The translations under genes and the position numbers were made by a program. A stretch of DNA of 64,000 nt from Anagrus nilaparvatae (taxonomy: Eukaryota; Arthropoda; Insecta; Hymenoptera; Mymaridae), in NCBI GenBank assembly GCA_022575985.1, contig JAKSXM010000263.1, positions 13,124,001-13,188,000 on the forward strand. The letters run 5' to 3'. Shown here in pieces: positions 42,745-54,500 of this stretch. How positions within the stretch are numbered: position 1 is the stretch's first letter; every line of letters starts with the position of its first letter. The notes under the pieces were generated by a model that had not been told where the DNA came from, did not search any database, and was given only the letters and a program-made list of their open reading frames with translations.

Positions 42745-43614
42745 TGTAGGGTACAGGAATGGGGTACATTAGCGTACGCACATAATAATGTAGAAATAAT
42801 ATTCAAATATGAAATTAGAGCGCGCGTTAAACAAAAATTATCGATCGAGCATAGATTTTTGAATACGTAGTTCGGAGGTCGCCACCTTCCGGCCTAATAA
42901 ATCTAAATATGCATTTATTATATTTTTAAATAAATGCATCTGTGCATATATCGCGAGTATGCATTGATGCAGAAAAATATATAATTAATTCAATATGATT
43001 GAATAAAATGTAAATACTGTATATAGATAGACTAAGTTTAAGTTTAGGATATATTTTGTAAAAATAAGAATCTTCTAGAATAAGTTGTAAATAATATTAT
43101 TAATTAATTAAACATATAAAAAAAGATTGAAAGGTAAAAACTATGTATATTTTAAATAAAAAGTTGTAATAGAATAATTAAGATGTTTTTTAATCAAGAA
43201 TAAATATTAAATAGTAAATTTTCACATCTTAATTCTTCTAAGAACATTTGCGAATTTTCTAGAAGCAAAAATGTCTTGGTGTGCGAAATCTGTGATTCAA
43301 TATAAATAGAGCGACAGATTTCGCAGGAGCTCAGACATATTTTAGCTCTCTGGAAGTTCGTTCCTGTAGAATCCTAAAATATAAATAAAATACAAGTTAT
43401 ACCAACTTATGCGTATTTTATTGTGTCTTAATTAATTTTATCTTTTATAAGTTCAACAGGAAATAATTTTATTGCTACCCTTGATCGTTATTGTATAGCG
43501 TTTCAAGGGGTTTTTCGTGTATGCACCAGCCAAATTGGTGGTGCAGCACGCATTATATACTTCTTATATAAATTTAATTCGTTGCATGGACCAGGCCCCA
43601 ACCTGGCGGTCTCA
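42745..43614 (+). repeat. gypsy 3' LTR
   Basis: 870 bp; no difference from the 5' LTR was seen by eye. Confidence 0.95.
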
Positions 43615-43674
43615 ATATCATGTGAATTTTCATTTGTAATAGGATCTCTATGTGGATTTCCATGTAAGTCTTCA

Positions 43675-44583
43675 CAGTAAACCCACCTATCCGTCGATGT
43701 CGATATCGATGTTGAAAAATAAAAAATTGTTAAAAATAATATTTTAATCAAAAAATAAATAAATAATATAAAATTAAACAACTAGGTGGGAATTACGTAT
43801 ATAACCGAGGTGTGTGAAGTTGGTCGCACGAGGCAAAGCCGAGTGCGAGTAAACACACCGAGGTTTATATACGTAATTCGCATCGAGTCATTTACGTTAT
43901 TTTGTACTTCACCTAGTAAAATAATTAGTGTCTGATACTTTAATTAAAAAAATATTTAAGATAAAATCATAATTATATCATATAATTATTATTTTATCTT
44001 AAATATTTTTTCGCAATGACTTGAATATAACTGTGATCAGCTTCGATATCTCAGAAAAGGTTAGTACTTATTTTTAATCACGACACATAATTTTTAGCTT
44101 TGCGCATGCGTTACTCATAACTGTCAACTACAGAATTTATCGATGATCTTCGTTTCACAAAAAAAGCATCTAAAGCATGCTTATTCAACTTTATTTCTCC
44201 TAGAAGAGTTATGGAGCGTATATCGCGTAAATGAAAAATAAAGATGTGAATTGCCATCTGTGCGCGGGATACTTATGCACTAATTATATGCTAGGTGAAG
44301 TATAAAACGTTAAATTAGGGAAAAAAATAAATTTGACTAAAATAGAAAAAAAAATTTTGACCTTTTTTCGAGTAAAATAATGATTTTATTTATTTATTAT
44401 TGACTTTTCGGTCTCTAATAGAGACCCTTATCAAAATCTACAAAAATTATTAAAAATTTGAATATATATGAAATTTAATGTGATATTTATATTTATTAAT
44501 ATTGATCTTGCTGAGATGTATGACACTATATTTTTTATTTTTCGATATCGATACCCAAATCAACGGATAGTGCGGTTTCACTG
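43675..44583. mobile_element. Inverted-repeat element with CAGTRAAACC ends
   Basis: The left end CAGTAAACCCACCTATCCGT and the inverse of the right end CAGTGAAACCGCACTATCCG align, followed by a shared TCGATATCGA and GAAAAATAAAAAAT. No target duplication is visible. The interior contains a GC-richer hairpin (43778-43882) and a second inverted pair ACTTCACCTAG (about 43912 and 44293). No coding domain. Confidence 0.55.
43778..43882. repeat. Hairpin with GAGGCAAAGCCGAG core
   Basis: GGAATTACGTATATAACCGA, GGTGTGTG and their inverses flank TCGCACGAGGCAAAGCCGAG. It resembles the CTCGGCTTCGCCTCG hairpin near 19665. Confidence 0.6.
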
Positions 44584-45279
44584 CCACGCGGAAACTAAAT
44601 AATACAATGATTTATTTAATAAATTTTTTTATAACTTAAACTCACCATTTTTGAAATTAGTTAATTAATGTTAGAAATTGTGCATTATCTAACTTGCATA
44701 TTAACCGTCTAGTGGAATTGGCGCTAAATTTGCATTTAAATCTGACGCGCGACTCTGCAGTTATCCGAAAATGTATATGTATTTATATATGGATTTTTAA
44801 GTGGAAATCCAAATGAGTTTGCACATGAAGTTGCATATTGATTTCCATATGATGGTCCATATAAGATTAGTTTATAAAACTTTTTATGCTAAAAGATGTG
44901 CTTTAAATAAACTTAAAAAACGTATAAGAATAAAATTTTTGCCAACTTAACAATTTCTTTAAAAGCATATGGAAATTCATATGCATAACCATATGCATAA
45001 CCATATGAAAATAACCTAACCGTAATTTTTCGAAACATAAGTAATTCAAGATTCCAATATTTAGCAATCTGTTGAACATTTTTATTCAAGCTTACGCAAA
45101 TAAGTAGAGTCCGATGTTTCTTTAAATCTGTATGTTCATTTCAATATAAAAATTTTCATATAGGTTTACATTTAGATAAACAGAGTGTTAAGAATAAGGA
45201 TAAAATTAAATGAAACTAGAATAGCCGCGCGCTCCGCGCGCGCAGAATAATAACTTTTTTTACAATTTCGTTATAAAAT
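44584..45279. repeat. CATATG-rich host sequence, right side, and GC hairpin
   Basis: Clusters of CATATG/CATATGCATAACCATATG lie near 44850-45010. Near 45221-45246 is the perfect GC palindrome CCGCGCGCTCCGCGCGCGC within ACTAGAATAG. A related fragment lies inverted near 61695-61712, and a similar GC hairpin near 63098-63131. Confidence 0.5.
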
Positions 45280-45283
45280 TAAT

Positions 45284-46507
45284 TTAATCCCTATGAAAAA
45301 TTTTTACCATATTATGGTCATAATTTATGGTGATGAGACATACACTGGCCAACATATGACCATCTACTTGACGTTAAATCATCATTTAAAAAAAATTATT
45401 TCTTGTTCTTATTGTATAAAATCATTATTTGAGCGTACCAGAACGATAAGGGCATATAGATTTTTAAGTAAAGAAAGTAAGAACGGTTAGGCATAGAGGA
45501 ATTAACGAAAAACAGATAGGTGCGTGCATAAAAACTGGTAGATTTAAATGCCCTGTAAAGAAAAAATTTAAACACATTTTATTTTAACAGGGGCCCAATA
45601 CATAAAAGAACCTGTCTAGAAAGTAAATATTAATCCGAACCTGAACGGAGCGTTCTCGTTCTCTTCTACTTCTCATTCGTAAAAATCTATACGCCCTTGT
45701 CGTTCTGGTACGCTCATTTATACTCCTCTGAAGCCTATAGTAAACGTAAAAAATACACAAAAAGCAGGCCATAAAAAATAAAAAAATTAAGGTTTAATTA
45801 ATTTTTAAATTAAAATAAAACAATCATTCAAATTTATTTCAAATATTTTTTAAAAAATAGCTTCAAAATCATTTTCAGAATACAGAACAGTGCTTGAAAG
45901 CATATCTTAAACTTTTTTTTTCAGTATTCAAGGCCAAAAAAGTTGATAAAAAAATATTTTTGAGTAACGGGAGTGAAACGAGCAAAACCTTAGTTTCATT
46001 TCTGTCGGCAATATTTTTCAAAAAATATTTTTAAAATCATTTCCAAAAGACAGAACAGAACTTGAAAGTATATTTTAAATTTTTTTTTCCGTATTCAAAG
46101 CCAATGAAGCTCATAAAAAAATACTGACAATTTTTTTAATAAAATTTTAACAAAATATTGCACAATACAATTAAATTTTTCTTAACAAAAGCCTATCATT
46201 TTTAGGGTTTAATTATTACATCTGTAAACCATTGATAAGTTTGTAAATTAATTTAAATAAAAAGAAATAAAAGTGAATTAATAAAAATAAATTGCAATAA
46301 TATACTAATTTAAAATTTGAAAACTAATTATTTTACTTATAAACCTCATTTAAAAAAAAAAAAGTTTTGGCCATTTTTCACTTGCTAAGGGCTTGTAAGG
46401 GGCATAGATGATGATTTTATGAAGAAAAGAAAAAAAAGTTGACAAAAAAATGATGGTCAAACATCAATCAGATGGCCATATTATGGTAAAAACTTTACAC
46501 AGGGATT
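45284..46507. mobile_element. 1.2-kb inverted-repeat element (AATCCCTRTG ends)
   Basis: The left end (TTAATCCCTATGAAAAATTT then TTACCATATTATGG) is matched by the inverse of the right end (TTAATCCCTGTGTAAAGTTT then TTACCATAATATGG). An inner inverted pair GAGCGTACCAGAACG lies at about 45430 and 45713. No transposase recognised. Confidence 0.6.
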
Positions 46508-47540
46508 AAAATAAAATTTATGGTTATACTGATAAAAAATACGAATATTTTTATTACTCTCAAATATTTTTACCTTCAAAATACAATAATTATCTATTAG
46601 TATATTCTAGGACATTCTAGGCTAATGATTGGCACTCATTAGCCTAGTGTGCCCACGTGCAAAAGAGGTAAACAATAAATACAAAATAAATACATGTAAA
46701 TTTAAGCTCCTAAAATCCTTATTATTCTAGAACCCTTTATTGAACTTATCCCAAGTCCCTAAAGTCCCTAAAACTGATTTATTCTAAGTCCATTTGAGCC
46801 CCCCCCCCGTCTATAAACATTAGGATATTTCTTATTTCCAAAACTGACAGTAGAGAAAAATACTGGCCCAACTATGATAATTCAGGTCATAAAACTAATC
46901 TCAAAAAAAAAAAATTACGTACAGTTCAATGTAGTATGCCAATTTGCAAATCAAAATCGGTAAAAATTAGGAAAAAGGTTTTAAAAATGTTTTAGAAAAC
47001 TTTTAGAAATCTTGCTACAATCTGTTTACTGCTAAAATGTTAATCCTTTTTTATGAATAACTAATATATCACCCCTAAATTAGCTAAAACTACCCCTAAA
47101 ATCTACGAATTCGTTTTCAACGACCCAAAAAACCCTTGTGGACCTAATCTGGTCGCGAAAAGTGCGAAAATAGCGAAAACACCCCTTTTGGGGGTAGTTT
47201 TTGCAAATTTAAGGGTGAAGCCCAATTTTCTTTACCAAACGACCCCAATTTTCGTGTTCAGCGACCTAAAAAACTTATACTAGAGCAAATCTCGTATTCG
47301 CAACCGTAAGTACACCCCGCTCCGTATTTTGACTGGAGTAAAATATATTGGAAAATTTAAGAAACTCACCAATAATTAATTGCAGTATTGCATATTTAGC
47401 AGAAAAAAAAGATTTTTTATTTATAATGAATAACTATCACAACTAATAATTAGAATATTAAATTAGAATTTAATGAATAAATAAAATCAAAAACTTAGAT
47501 AAAAATATAAATACAAAAAAAATTTCTTTTGAATTTATAA
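46508..47540. repeat. AT-rich DNA with a single-ended relative of the CTCCAGTCAAA foldback
   Basis: 47090-47337 shares AAACTACCCC, GCGACCTAAAAAACTTATACTAGAGCAAATCTC-type segments and the end TTTTGACTGGAGTAAA with the element at 12488-13417. The rest has no recognised gene. Confidence 0.5.
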
Positions 47541-47747
47541 ATGACTAAGAATAATTATGTTTATTTTAAAGAAAAAATGAATTCAAATGAAATTAGAGAA
47601 AATTCTCCTACATTAGAGGCAATACGTAAAGACTCAGAAGAAAAAAATGGTAAAGTATCAAGGGCTATTAAACCTTATAATGAGGTAGAATCAACTACTA
47701 CAGCTGCTACGCAAACCTCTATATCCAATAGCTCTATACCTTATTAA
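47541..47747 (+). CDS. Hypothetical short ORF
   Basis: 68 codons, hydrophilic, with balanced composition (NSNEIRENSPTLEAIRKDSE, ESTTTAATQTSISNSS). No recognised domain. Could be an exon or a transposon-derived fragment; the sequence just downstream (to about 47960) is also less AT-rich but broken by stops. Confidence 0.2.
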   Translation: MTKNNYVYFKEKMNSNEIRENSPTLEAIRKDSEEKNGKVSRAIKPYNEVESTTTAATQTSISNSSIPY

Positions 47748-47749
47748 GC

Positions 47750-48757
47750 TATGGAAAAACAAATAGATTGCTGAAGGCCATTAAGTTGGAGCTGTGTTAT
47801 CGCTTTTTATGAGAACCAGAAAGCTGAAGATGTAACTTATGTCATGTATTCCAGAAGTCAGAGACGACTTTGTTGACAAGTTCCCATCTTTGGATTTGAT
47901 AAATTTTGATGCCAAGTTCAGGTTTTTAGGTAAAGACTTTAAGCCACGCCCTATGATGAGGTGACTTGGAGTGAGCGAACTGAAATCAGAAATATCATCG
48001 GTTAAAAAACAAACATGACTCGATAAAACACAAGAGTTTCGACATTTTTATTTAAACATTAGGTTGAAGTTACCGATAACGCGTTTTAAACGAAATTTCG
48101 CAGATCTCACTGCTAACTTACATATGCCTTTAACCCATTAACGCCTAATCGACACATTCAAGCCATTTGAATTTTTTTAAATGAAAAAATCGATATTTTG
48201 AGCTAAAAATGTTACCTAGTAGGTAATCGGGGCTGCTTTTTTCATTTCCCAAGTCCGTGTTAACGTGCAACCCCTAGAAAATGTTATATCATCCCCTAAA
48301 AGTGAGATAATTTTTTTATAATTTTTACATGATATTTAAATTAATATAATGGGCACAAAAAATATTTCTTGGCATTAAAAACTTAATATTGGACTATCAG
48401 GAACATAAAAAAAACGAATTCATGCCACTTTTTTATCTTCAACCCCTTGAATGGGGTAAGAGGTGGATTTGTAGCATAAAAGAATAAATGAATATTTTGG
48501 GCTAAAATCGTCATCTAGTAGGTATTTTTGCCTACTATTTTAATTTCTGAAGTCTGTTTTTACGTACGACCCCTAGAAAATAAGATATCAATCCTTAAAG
48601 GTAAGGTAAATATTACATTATTTTTTCGATGCGAAAAAAAAACAACTCACGAATGAAGTATTTCACTTGATAGAATCCCTCAAAAAACAAAGTTTTTAAA
48701 GCAGACTCATCACCTATAAAGTTTGTACCGCAATCTGAGTATACATCAGTGCACAAA
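47750..48757. other. Decayed repeats; single TTAACCCATTAACGCC end and a ~290-bp tandem duplication
   Basis: TTAACCCATTAACGCC at 48131-48146 is an isolated end of the family at 12137-12359. Two imperfect copies of a segment with CTAGTAGGTA, AAGTCNGTNTTNACGT and CCCCTAGAAAAT lie about 290 bp apart (48190-48320 and 48490-48615). Confidence 0.45.
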
Positions 48758-49946
48758 CTACGCTACGCCTAGAAATGAATCTCTTGAATGCAGCTTTAAA
48801 TTTTCAGTTTCATAACGTGAAACAAGCTCTAAATGAACTGTTCGAGTGGACATGAATACAAAAACTGCTATGTAACCAGGAAATGACTTACATACTCTAT
48901 TTGACCTACCTGACGACATTAATGCTTTGATTGATCCAGCGTTATCCATTCTGACTTGCATGGATAGATGCGAGTGAGTGACTCTTGTAGCAGGCAAGTC
49001 ACCCATTTTTGTGTAATGAAGGATGTTTTGAAGCGTATGCAAGGAATGCATTACGAAATAAAATTTTTGATATCTCATCTAACATTGATAACCCAATGTG
49101 TTTCAAGTTGACAGCTAATAACGTGGGTTGAGTGCCACCAATATTTATTAGTAAAATCAATCTCTTGAGACAGACGAGCCCACACTTTCATGGCATTTTT
49201 GATTTCTCCAGGAGAAAGCCATGTATGTTTTGCCTGCATTAAGATCTTGCATCTAATTATGAGAAGTACGACCAGACCTAAAGGATCATATAATTTAGCT
49301 ATGATCGACAAACTTGATGTTTAGTAGGCTGATTAGTAGAATATTGAAATTCGCCTTGAAAAGTTAACTTGTTGGATCTGTGATTTCAATTTAGCTCTAA
49401 TAATTTACAATTGTGACTTATTCAATGGTTTTTATTATAGGTGAATCCGCTAACTAATTAATAGGAATGTGTTTGAGTAAATCGTCCTTATTTGATACCC
49501 ACTTTGTTAACAGAAATCAGACCACCATGAGGAGATCGCTTACTTCGCGAGAAAGATTTATAGCCTCGTTTACGGTGTTATAGCCAAAAAGACAGTCATC
49601 GATGTACATGTTATCTTCGATTACCCTACGAGTTGCAGATTGAGGAGCCTCATGGGCTAATTAATGTCTTAGACATCTTAAAACTTGAAATATAGATATG
49701 CTGTTGTTTGAAGAATTTTGCTATATAAGTTTTGCTGTTATTTACTGCAATCAGAATGAATCAAAGTTTTCCTATCTTTGCTGTATAAGCACTGTAAACG
49801 TATCTATATAATCTCAAACGTATAAGTACTGAAGTGAAGTCAGCATGCAAGGTAGGACCAATTAAATGGACACTGTTCAGACATGCAGACCTTTTCGCAT
49901 GGAAAGATGCATGCAAAACAACGTAAAACTTTTTATCGTGTTTCAA
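48758..49946 (-). pseudogene. BEL/Pao pol remnant (copy B), internally deleted
   Basis: On the minus strand from 49946 down: an RT piece VVLHASFHAKR...LIGPTLHADFTSVLIRLR; catalytic NMYIDDCLFG near 49600; then SIIAKLYDPLGL (49311); then directly an integrase core with DNAGSIKAL and YIAVFVFMSTRTVHLELV (48758-49078). RNase H and the integrase zinc region are missing, so there is an internal deletion near 49078. Many stops and frame changes. Order and motifs are diagnostic of BEL/Pao elements. Confidence 0.85.
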
Positions 49947-51215
49947 AATAAGGCGAAAGTTTTTTGAAAAAAATTTTTTTCCTCGTATCGCAAAACTAGA
50001 AGCCGGTAAGTGAGGGGAGGGGGGGGGGTGTAAAAAGACCCTAAAGAGTGATGATTATAAATATTAGAGGCTAAAGGGCCAAAACTTTGTAATTTTCATT
50101 TATTCGTGATGATTTAGTATAAATAAATATTAATGATGGTAAAGAATGTACTAATATAAATAAATAAATTCACTTTATATTCAAATGCATTTTATTAAAT
50201 AGACGCACGCGTGTTGTATTAACGCTGGGCGCATGGTTTTTTGCTGCAGTTGCATGAAATCACATTTACAAGTTTATCAGGAGTGAGATCTTGGTTCATT
50301 TTTATTTATTGCAGAAAATTATTTTCTAATTTCCACCCCCATTTGTTGGGCCCAAATCGTTGAACAACTATATTTGTAATTTCAAATAAACTCTAAGTGA
50401 ATGATATTTGACTTCATCTTCTGTTGGAGGCAAAAAAGCAAGTTTCAGTGGAGATTTGGTTGTTAAGCTTTTTTTGTATAAATAATGTCACAATTTATTA
50501 ATAAAATTCATATTTTTTTGGCGCATTGTAAACTGTTAAAATAATTTTGATACCAATTTTAATTATATTTGTTTTAGAAAGATTTGCATTTTTGAAACTT
50601 TCAATAGCTTCTATCAAAGATTGATCATTTATAGCATCTTTAAGGCGGAAGGTCCTTTACAGACAAGAAATGAAGGATTTTCGTTTGATTTTTTCTTGTA
50701 GATATAATTAACTTACACATGAAAATTTTTGAAAATGAAAGACAATTTATTAAAGAATACAATTTTATTATTATTATTTTTTTCAAAATTATTGACGGCG
50801 CTGATTGCTTTTCACTTAAGACCTTGTTTTGATTACGTGCAGTCTAGCGGCTGCCAGGATCATCTTAAACACATGAAACTTAAAATTTTTATATAATATT
50901 ATTTTATTTTTCATTCATTTTTACAATAAGTTATTTAAAAATTTAATTAATTTTGCTAATTTTAGATTTTTAGGTTTATTTAAATTTTGAATAAACGCGC
51001 CATTGAAAATTCATTTTACAAATTCACTTGCGTGTGTAAGCAGCCTAAAACACAAAAATCCCTGTAAAAGAGGTTAGAATTTAAATTTGTTTTTTTTTAT
51101 ATGGAATTACAAGGACTAATGTCTGCAATATTTTCAACAAAAAAATTCATATATGGCCTTGGTATTAGAAGAAAAAGAATAAAAATTATACTTTTTAAAA
51201 ACCCGAAAAATTACC
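49947..51215. other. AT-rich spacer between the two BEL remnants
   Basis: A G-run lies near 50016-50029. No LTR, gene or clear repeat could be supported. Confidence 0.35.
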
Positions 51216-51935
51216 TAACGTAAATAAAGAACGGGCGTGAATTAAGACAAGCCTCGACTTGTTTAAGCAGAGTGTAAAATTTTTCGAATGTTAGCTGACG
51301 ATCGCCAACTGCCCTTCAAATGTGATGCTTCACTGACTTTACCGCAGCTTCCCAGATTCCACCAAAATGAGGAGCTCCTGGGGAGTTAAATTTCCAGGTT
51401 GTACCTTCGTTTGCCAAAGAACCCACAAAGTCATTCATGTACTCAGAAGAAGCTTCATACATTTTCTTGAGAATCCTATTGGCTCCTACAAAGGTAGTCC
51501 CCTAATCAGTTTACAACTCAAAACATTGTCCTCTAGTTGACGTGAATCTCCGGAAGGCAGCAATAAAGTCTTGACTAGAGTAGCCAGTGACTAGCTCTAA
51601 GTGAACTGCTTTTGTGTTCATACACACAAAAACAGCTATATAAGACTTATAAAGTGTCTTGTGAGCACCGCGACCTTTAAATCTAAGGGTATCAAAAGGA
51701 CCCGCATAGTCCACTCCACTTACTCTAAAAGGCTTATCAGGGCGAGTGACTCTGCAAGCACCCAGAATTCTTGCCTTAAAGCTGAAAGTGTCAGACGTAA
51801 ACCATCATGCAACATTTTTTCATTAACAAAATCAACCAAAAGTTTTAAGAACGAACATTTACTTGGCAAGATCCAAGGGTGTTTTTGGTCATAATCGAGT
51901 AAGGACAGATGAATACGACCGCCTAAACGAAGCAA
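51216..51935 (-). pseudogene. BEL/Pao pol (copy A), integrase
   Basis: Reads LRLGGRIHLSLLDYDQKHPW (integrase N-terminal zinc region start), HDGLRLTLSALRQEFWV, the core Asp in MDYAGPFDTLRFKGRG and AVFVCMNTKAVHLELVTGYS, then (frame-shifted) TTFVGANRILKKMYEASSEY, FNSPGAPHFGGIWEAAVKSV and LLKQVEACLNSRP. These are characteristic BEL/Pao integrase segments. It ends abruptly near 51216, without the C-terminal part or an LTR, so the element is 3'-truncated. Several stops and frameshifts. Confidence 0.88.
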
Positions 51936-52148
51936 ATTCTAATCGAAAAATGGATCTACGGTTTTTATTATTAAAACGGTTTTTATTATTAGAAATTAAT
52001 TTTATGTCTTTTTTGAAGTAACTTTGTTGATCTAAATAGGTCCATGGCATTCTAGCTCTTACTAGTTCCTGAACTAAAAATAGTTTGCAGAAACCTAAAT
52101 AGTATTTTACACTAAACCAATGGCTATTGAAAATATTAGAAGTTTGTT

Positions 52149-52650
52149 TCAACTTATTTTGCTTTTAATGAGTAATTTATCTACAAATCTAATTACATAG
52201 GATTTGATCCTTAGAAGTTTGGGTAAAGATGAGTACCTATCGACCAAGTCCCAAATAACTACTTTTTCAGGTTCTTTATGGTTCACAGCATGACAATCTA
52301 CATTTAATATATTTACTGACTTACTCAAGATACTATTCTGTAAGTCTATTGGTCTTTTGACCATTATTCCCCCTTCCCACCAAAGAGAAAAGGCTTACAG
52401 CTGATCTGTAAACCCCTGGACACGCAATCAGCTGGATTGTCATTGGACCTAACATGAGACCAAAATGCCTCAGGGAGCAAAGTATGAATATCTGAACATC
52501 TGTGTTTAATAAATCTCTCTCATTTAGAAGGATGCTCCTTTAGCCAACATAATATGTCAGTAGAGTCAGAAAATAAGTATATTTTAACCTCATCAAGTTT
52601 TAAAGCTCTAAGCACTTTCACAGTTAATTTCGTCAATAAATGTGCAGCAT
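52149..52650 (-). pseudogene. BEL/Pao pol (copy A), RNase H to integrase linker, decayed
   Basis: Fragments such as WDLVDRYSSLPKLLRIKSYV and the frame around 52380-52640 continue between RNase H and integrase but are split by many stops. The region 51889-52152 shows degenerate duplicated AAACGGTTTTTATTATTA. Confidence 0.55.
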
Positions 52651-53480
52651 TAAACTCTAACTTCGGTATAGTTAAAATTGGCTTCAACCTTAGATTTAGC
52701 CTGTAGCAAGTGCACAGTGCTCTTCCCGTGTAGCGTAACTTTTAAATATGTACAGGCACCGTATGCTTTATCGGAAGCATCTGCAAATCCATATATCTCA
52801 TACTTAGCTCCCGGGACATATTTTAGCCACCTAGAAATTTTAATTGTTTTAACAGCAGGAATGTTAGCATACCAACTCTTAAACTCATCTTTCAAAGAGT
52901 CAGGCAATTTCGTGTCCCAATCAATTTTAGGATTTTTGGCTTTCCAAAGTCTCTGAAGAAAAATTTATCCAAGTGGGTCAAACAATTTAGCTATTGCAGA
53001 AAGTACCTTGCAAATTTGTATTAGATCGGCTTGTTTTTTAATAGCTTCTGAAAGTGAGTGACCACCAGATAAAGTATCATCCATATAGGTTTCGCGATTT
53101 AAGATATTTATAGCTAATGGATAACGATGACCCTCGTCTAAAGCCAACTGTCTAATCACACGATTTGCAAGGTATGGGCTGCTTATCATCCCATAAGTTA
53201 CGGTTTTTAATGACCAAGATTGTAGGTCTTCCGAATCATTATACCGTCATAAAATTTGCTGAAATCTTCTATCATCTTTATGTACTAAAATTTGTCGAAA
53301 CATATGTTCTACATCCGACACAAACACGAACCGCTATTTCATCCAGTTAATTAATAGCTCAGCCAAGTCAGGAAGCAAATTTGCACCACTGTGCAATAAA
53401 TCATTAATGGAAACTTTATTATAATCCTTGGCTGAACCATTAAAAACTGAGCGAAATTTACGGTTATGCCCTACAATTCA
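52650..53480 (-). pseudogene. BEL/Pao pol (copy A), reverse transcriptase and RNase H
   Basis: From 53480 down: RT palm pieces (DLLHSGANLLPDLAELL, RFVFVSDVEHMFRQI), SSPYLANRVIRQLALDEG, catalytic YMDD in ETYMDDTLSGGHSLSEAI, SAIAKLFDPLG, then the RNase H region YEIYGFADASDKAYGACTYL. At least three stops break it (after INWMK, QQIL and DPLG). Motif order is that of BEL/Pao Pol. Confidence 0.9.
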
Positions 53481-54389
53481 GTGATGTGTCAAGAAATAGT
53501 AAAGTACGAACGATAATATTGCACGAGAACGTTCTATATGACCTAAATCTTCATAAGCATGCATAAATTTATGATAGGCTTGAGCAAAATCAAGATTAGT
53601 TTTAAAGCGAGCTTCGGTTCTTTCAAATACTTTTTTCGCATGTTGAAAGGAGCCATTAAAGTTTAGACCTGCAGTGTCCAAATCCTTAAAAGGCAATCTT
53701 ACAACATAGTGACCTTCTGAATCACGCGAATGAGTTTGAATAAAATAATTTTCACAAGCCTGCTCATCCGGAGTAAGCAAAGCTTGTGGAGAGATCGAAA
53801 TCTCTTCTTGTTGCCAAAATCTTTCTAAATTAAATGCTAAATCAGAGTTTATATGAAGATTATTTATCATTAAGCAAGTGATTTTTATCGTTAAGCTGAT
53901 ACCTGAATTACCAGAAATTATCCAGCCAAGCTTTGAGCTGGTTGCGATAGGTTCATGTTCTTGTCCTCTACGAATATCACCAATAATTAAAGAGGAGTGA
54001 CAAGTTGTACTTAGTAGCAGATCTATGCAACCCTTTTTAGCAAATCCGGGATCAGCTAGTTGCAAATGGCTAATATGAGGGAATTTTATAGGATCAATAC
54101 CTGAATTAGGTGCATAAGACGAAATTTTTGGTATTATAAAAGCCTCTACATTAATTACGAAATCTGAATAAAAGTGAGGTCTAATCTGAAGATTTACCAT
54201 ATTCGAGCAAACAAGATCAACTTTACCACCAATTCCTGATACAGGCAGTTGAGCAGGTTCTTTTTTAAGACGCAATTTCTTAAATAAAGAAGTAGTTATG
54301 AATGAGGCTTGGGAGCACTGGTCAACTAGAGCTCTTGCCAATACTTCCAGTCTATTTTTTGAGCAAACTTTAACTATAGCTGTCGCCAA
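53478..54389 (-). pseudogene. BEL/Pao aspartic protease region (DUF1758-like)
   Basis: A 303-codon open part. Protease motif near residue 22: ARALVDQCSQASFITTSLF, where BEL proteases normally read D-Q-G-S or D-S-G-S; the Gly to Cys change would likely inactivate it. Further on, LLSTTCHSSLIIGDIRRGQ and SKLGWIISG are typical of the BEL protease-RT linker, as is GHYVVRLPFKDLD. It belongs to the polyprotein of copy A, separated by frameshifts from gag and RT. Confidence 0.88.
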
Positions 54390-54500
54390 AAGGGGTTGAG
54401 AATTTAATTGTCAAGAACTGATTGATAATGTACTAGTTTCAGTAATAGCAACTTCTGTTTTGGTACTATGAGTGGCATTATTTGTATCAGTACTACTATT

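Larger units (their letters stand above)
34173..43614 (+). mobile_element. Complete Ty3/gypsy retrotransposon with two accessory ORFs
   Basis: 9442 bp between 4-bp target duplications ATAT (34169-34172 and 43615-43618). Two 870-bp LTRs look identical when read side by side, so insertion is very recent. Order: LTR, primer site, 96-aa coiled-coil ORF, TGCA cluster and 43-bp tandem array, gag, -1 frameshift site, pol (protease-RT-RNase H-integrase), 351-aa ORF, polypurine tract, LTR. All ORFs are open. An ATAT target is known for insect errantivirus-like gypsy elements. No Env is present. This is potentially an autonomous element. Confidence 0.96.

Noticed and set aside
43675..44583. P-element or hAT assignment for the CAGTRAAACC element
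   Set aside because: No matching 8-bp flanking repeats were found, so the superfamily was left open.
45293..45772. Facing ORFs with ERTRTIRAYRFL / ERTRTTRAYRFL
   Set aside because: They are the two arms of one internal inverted repeat, not independent genes.
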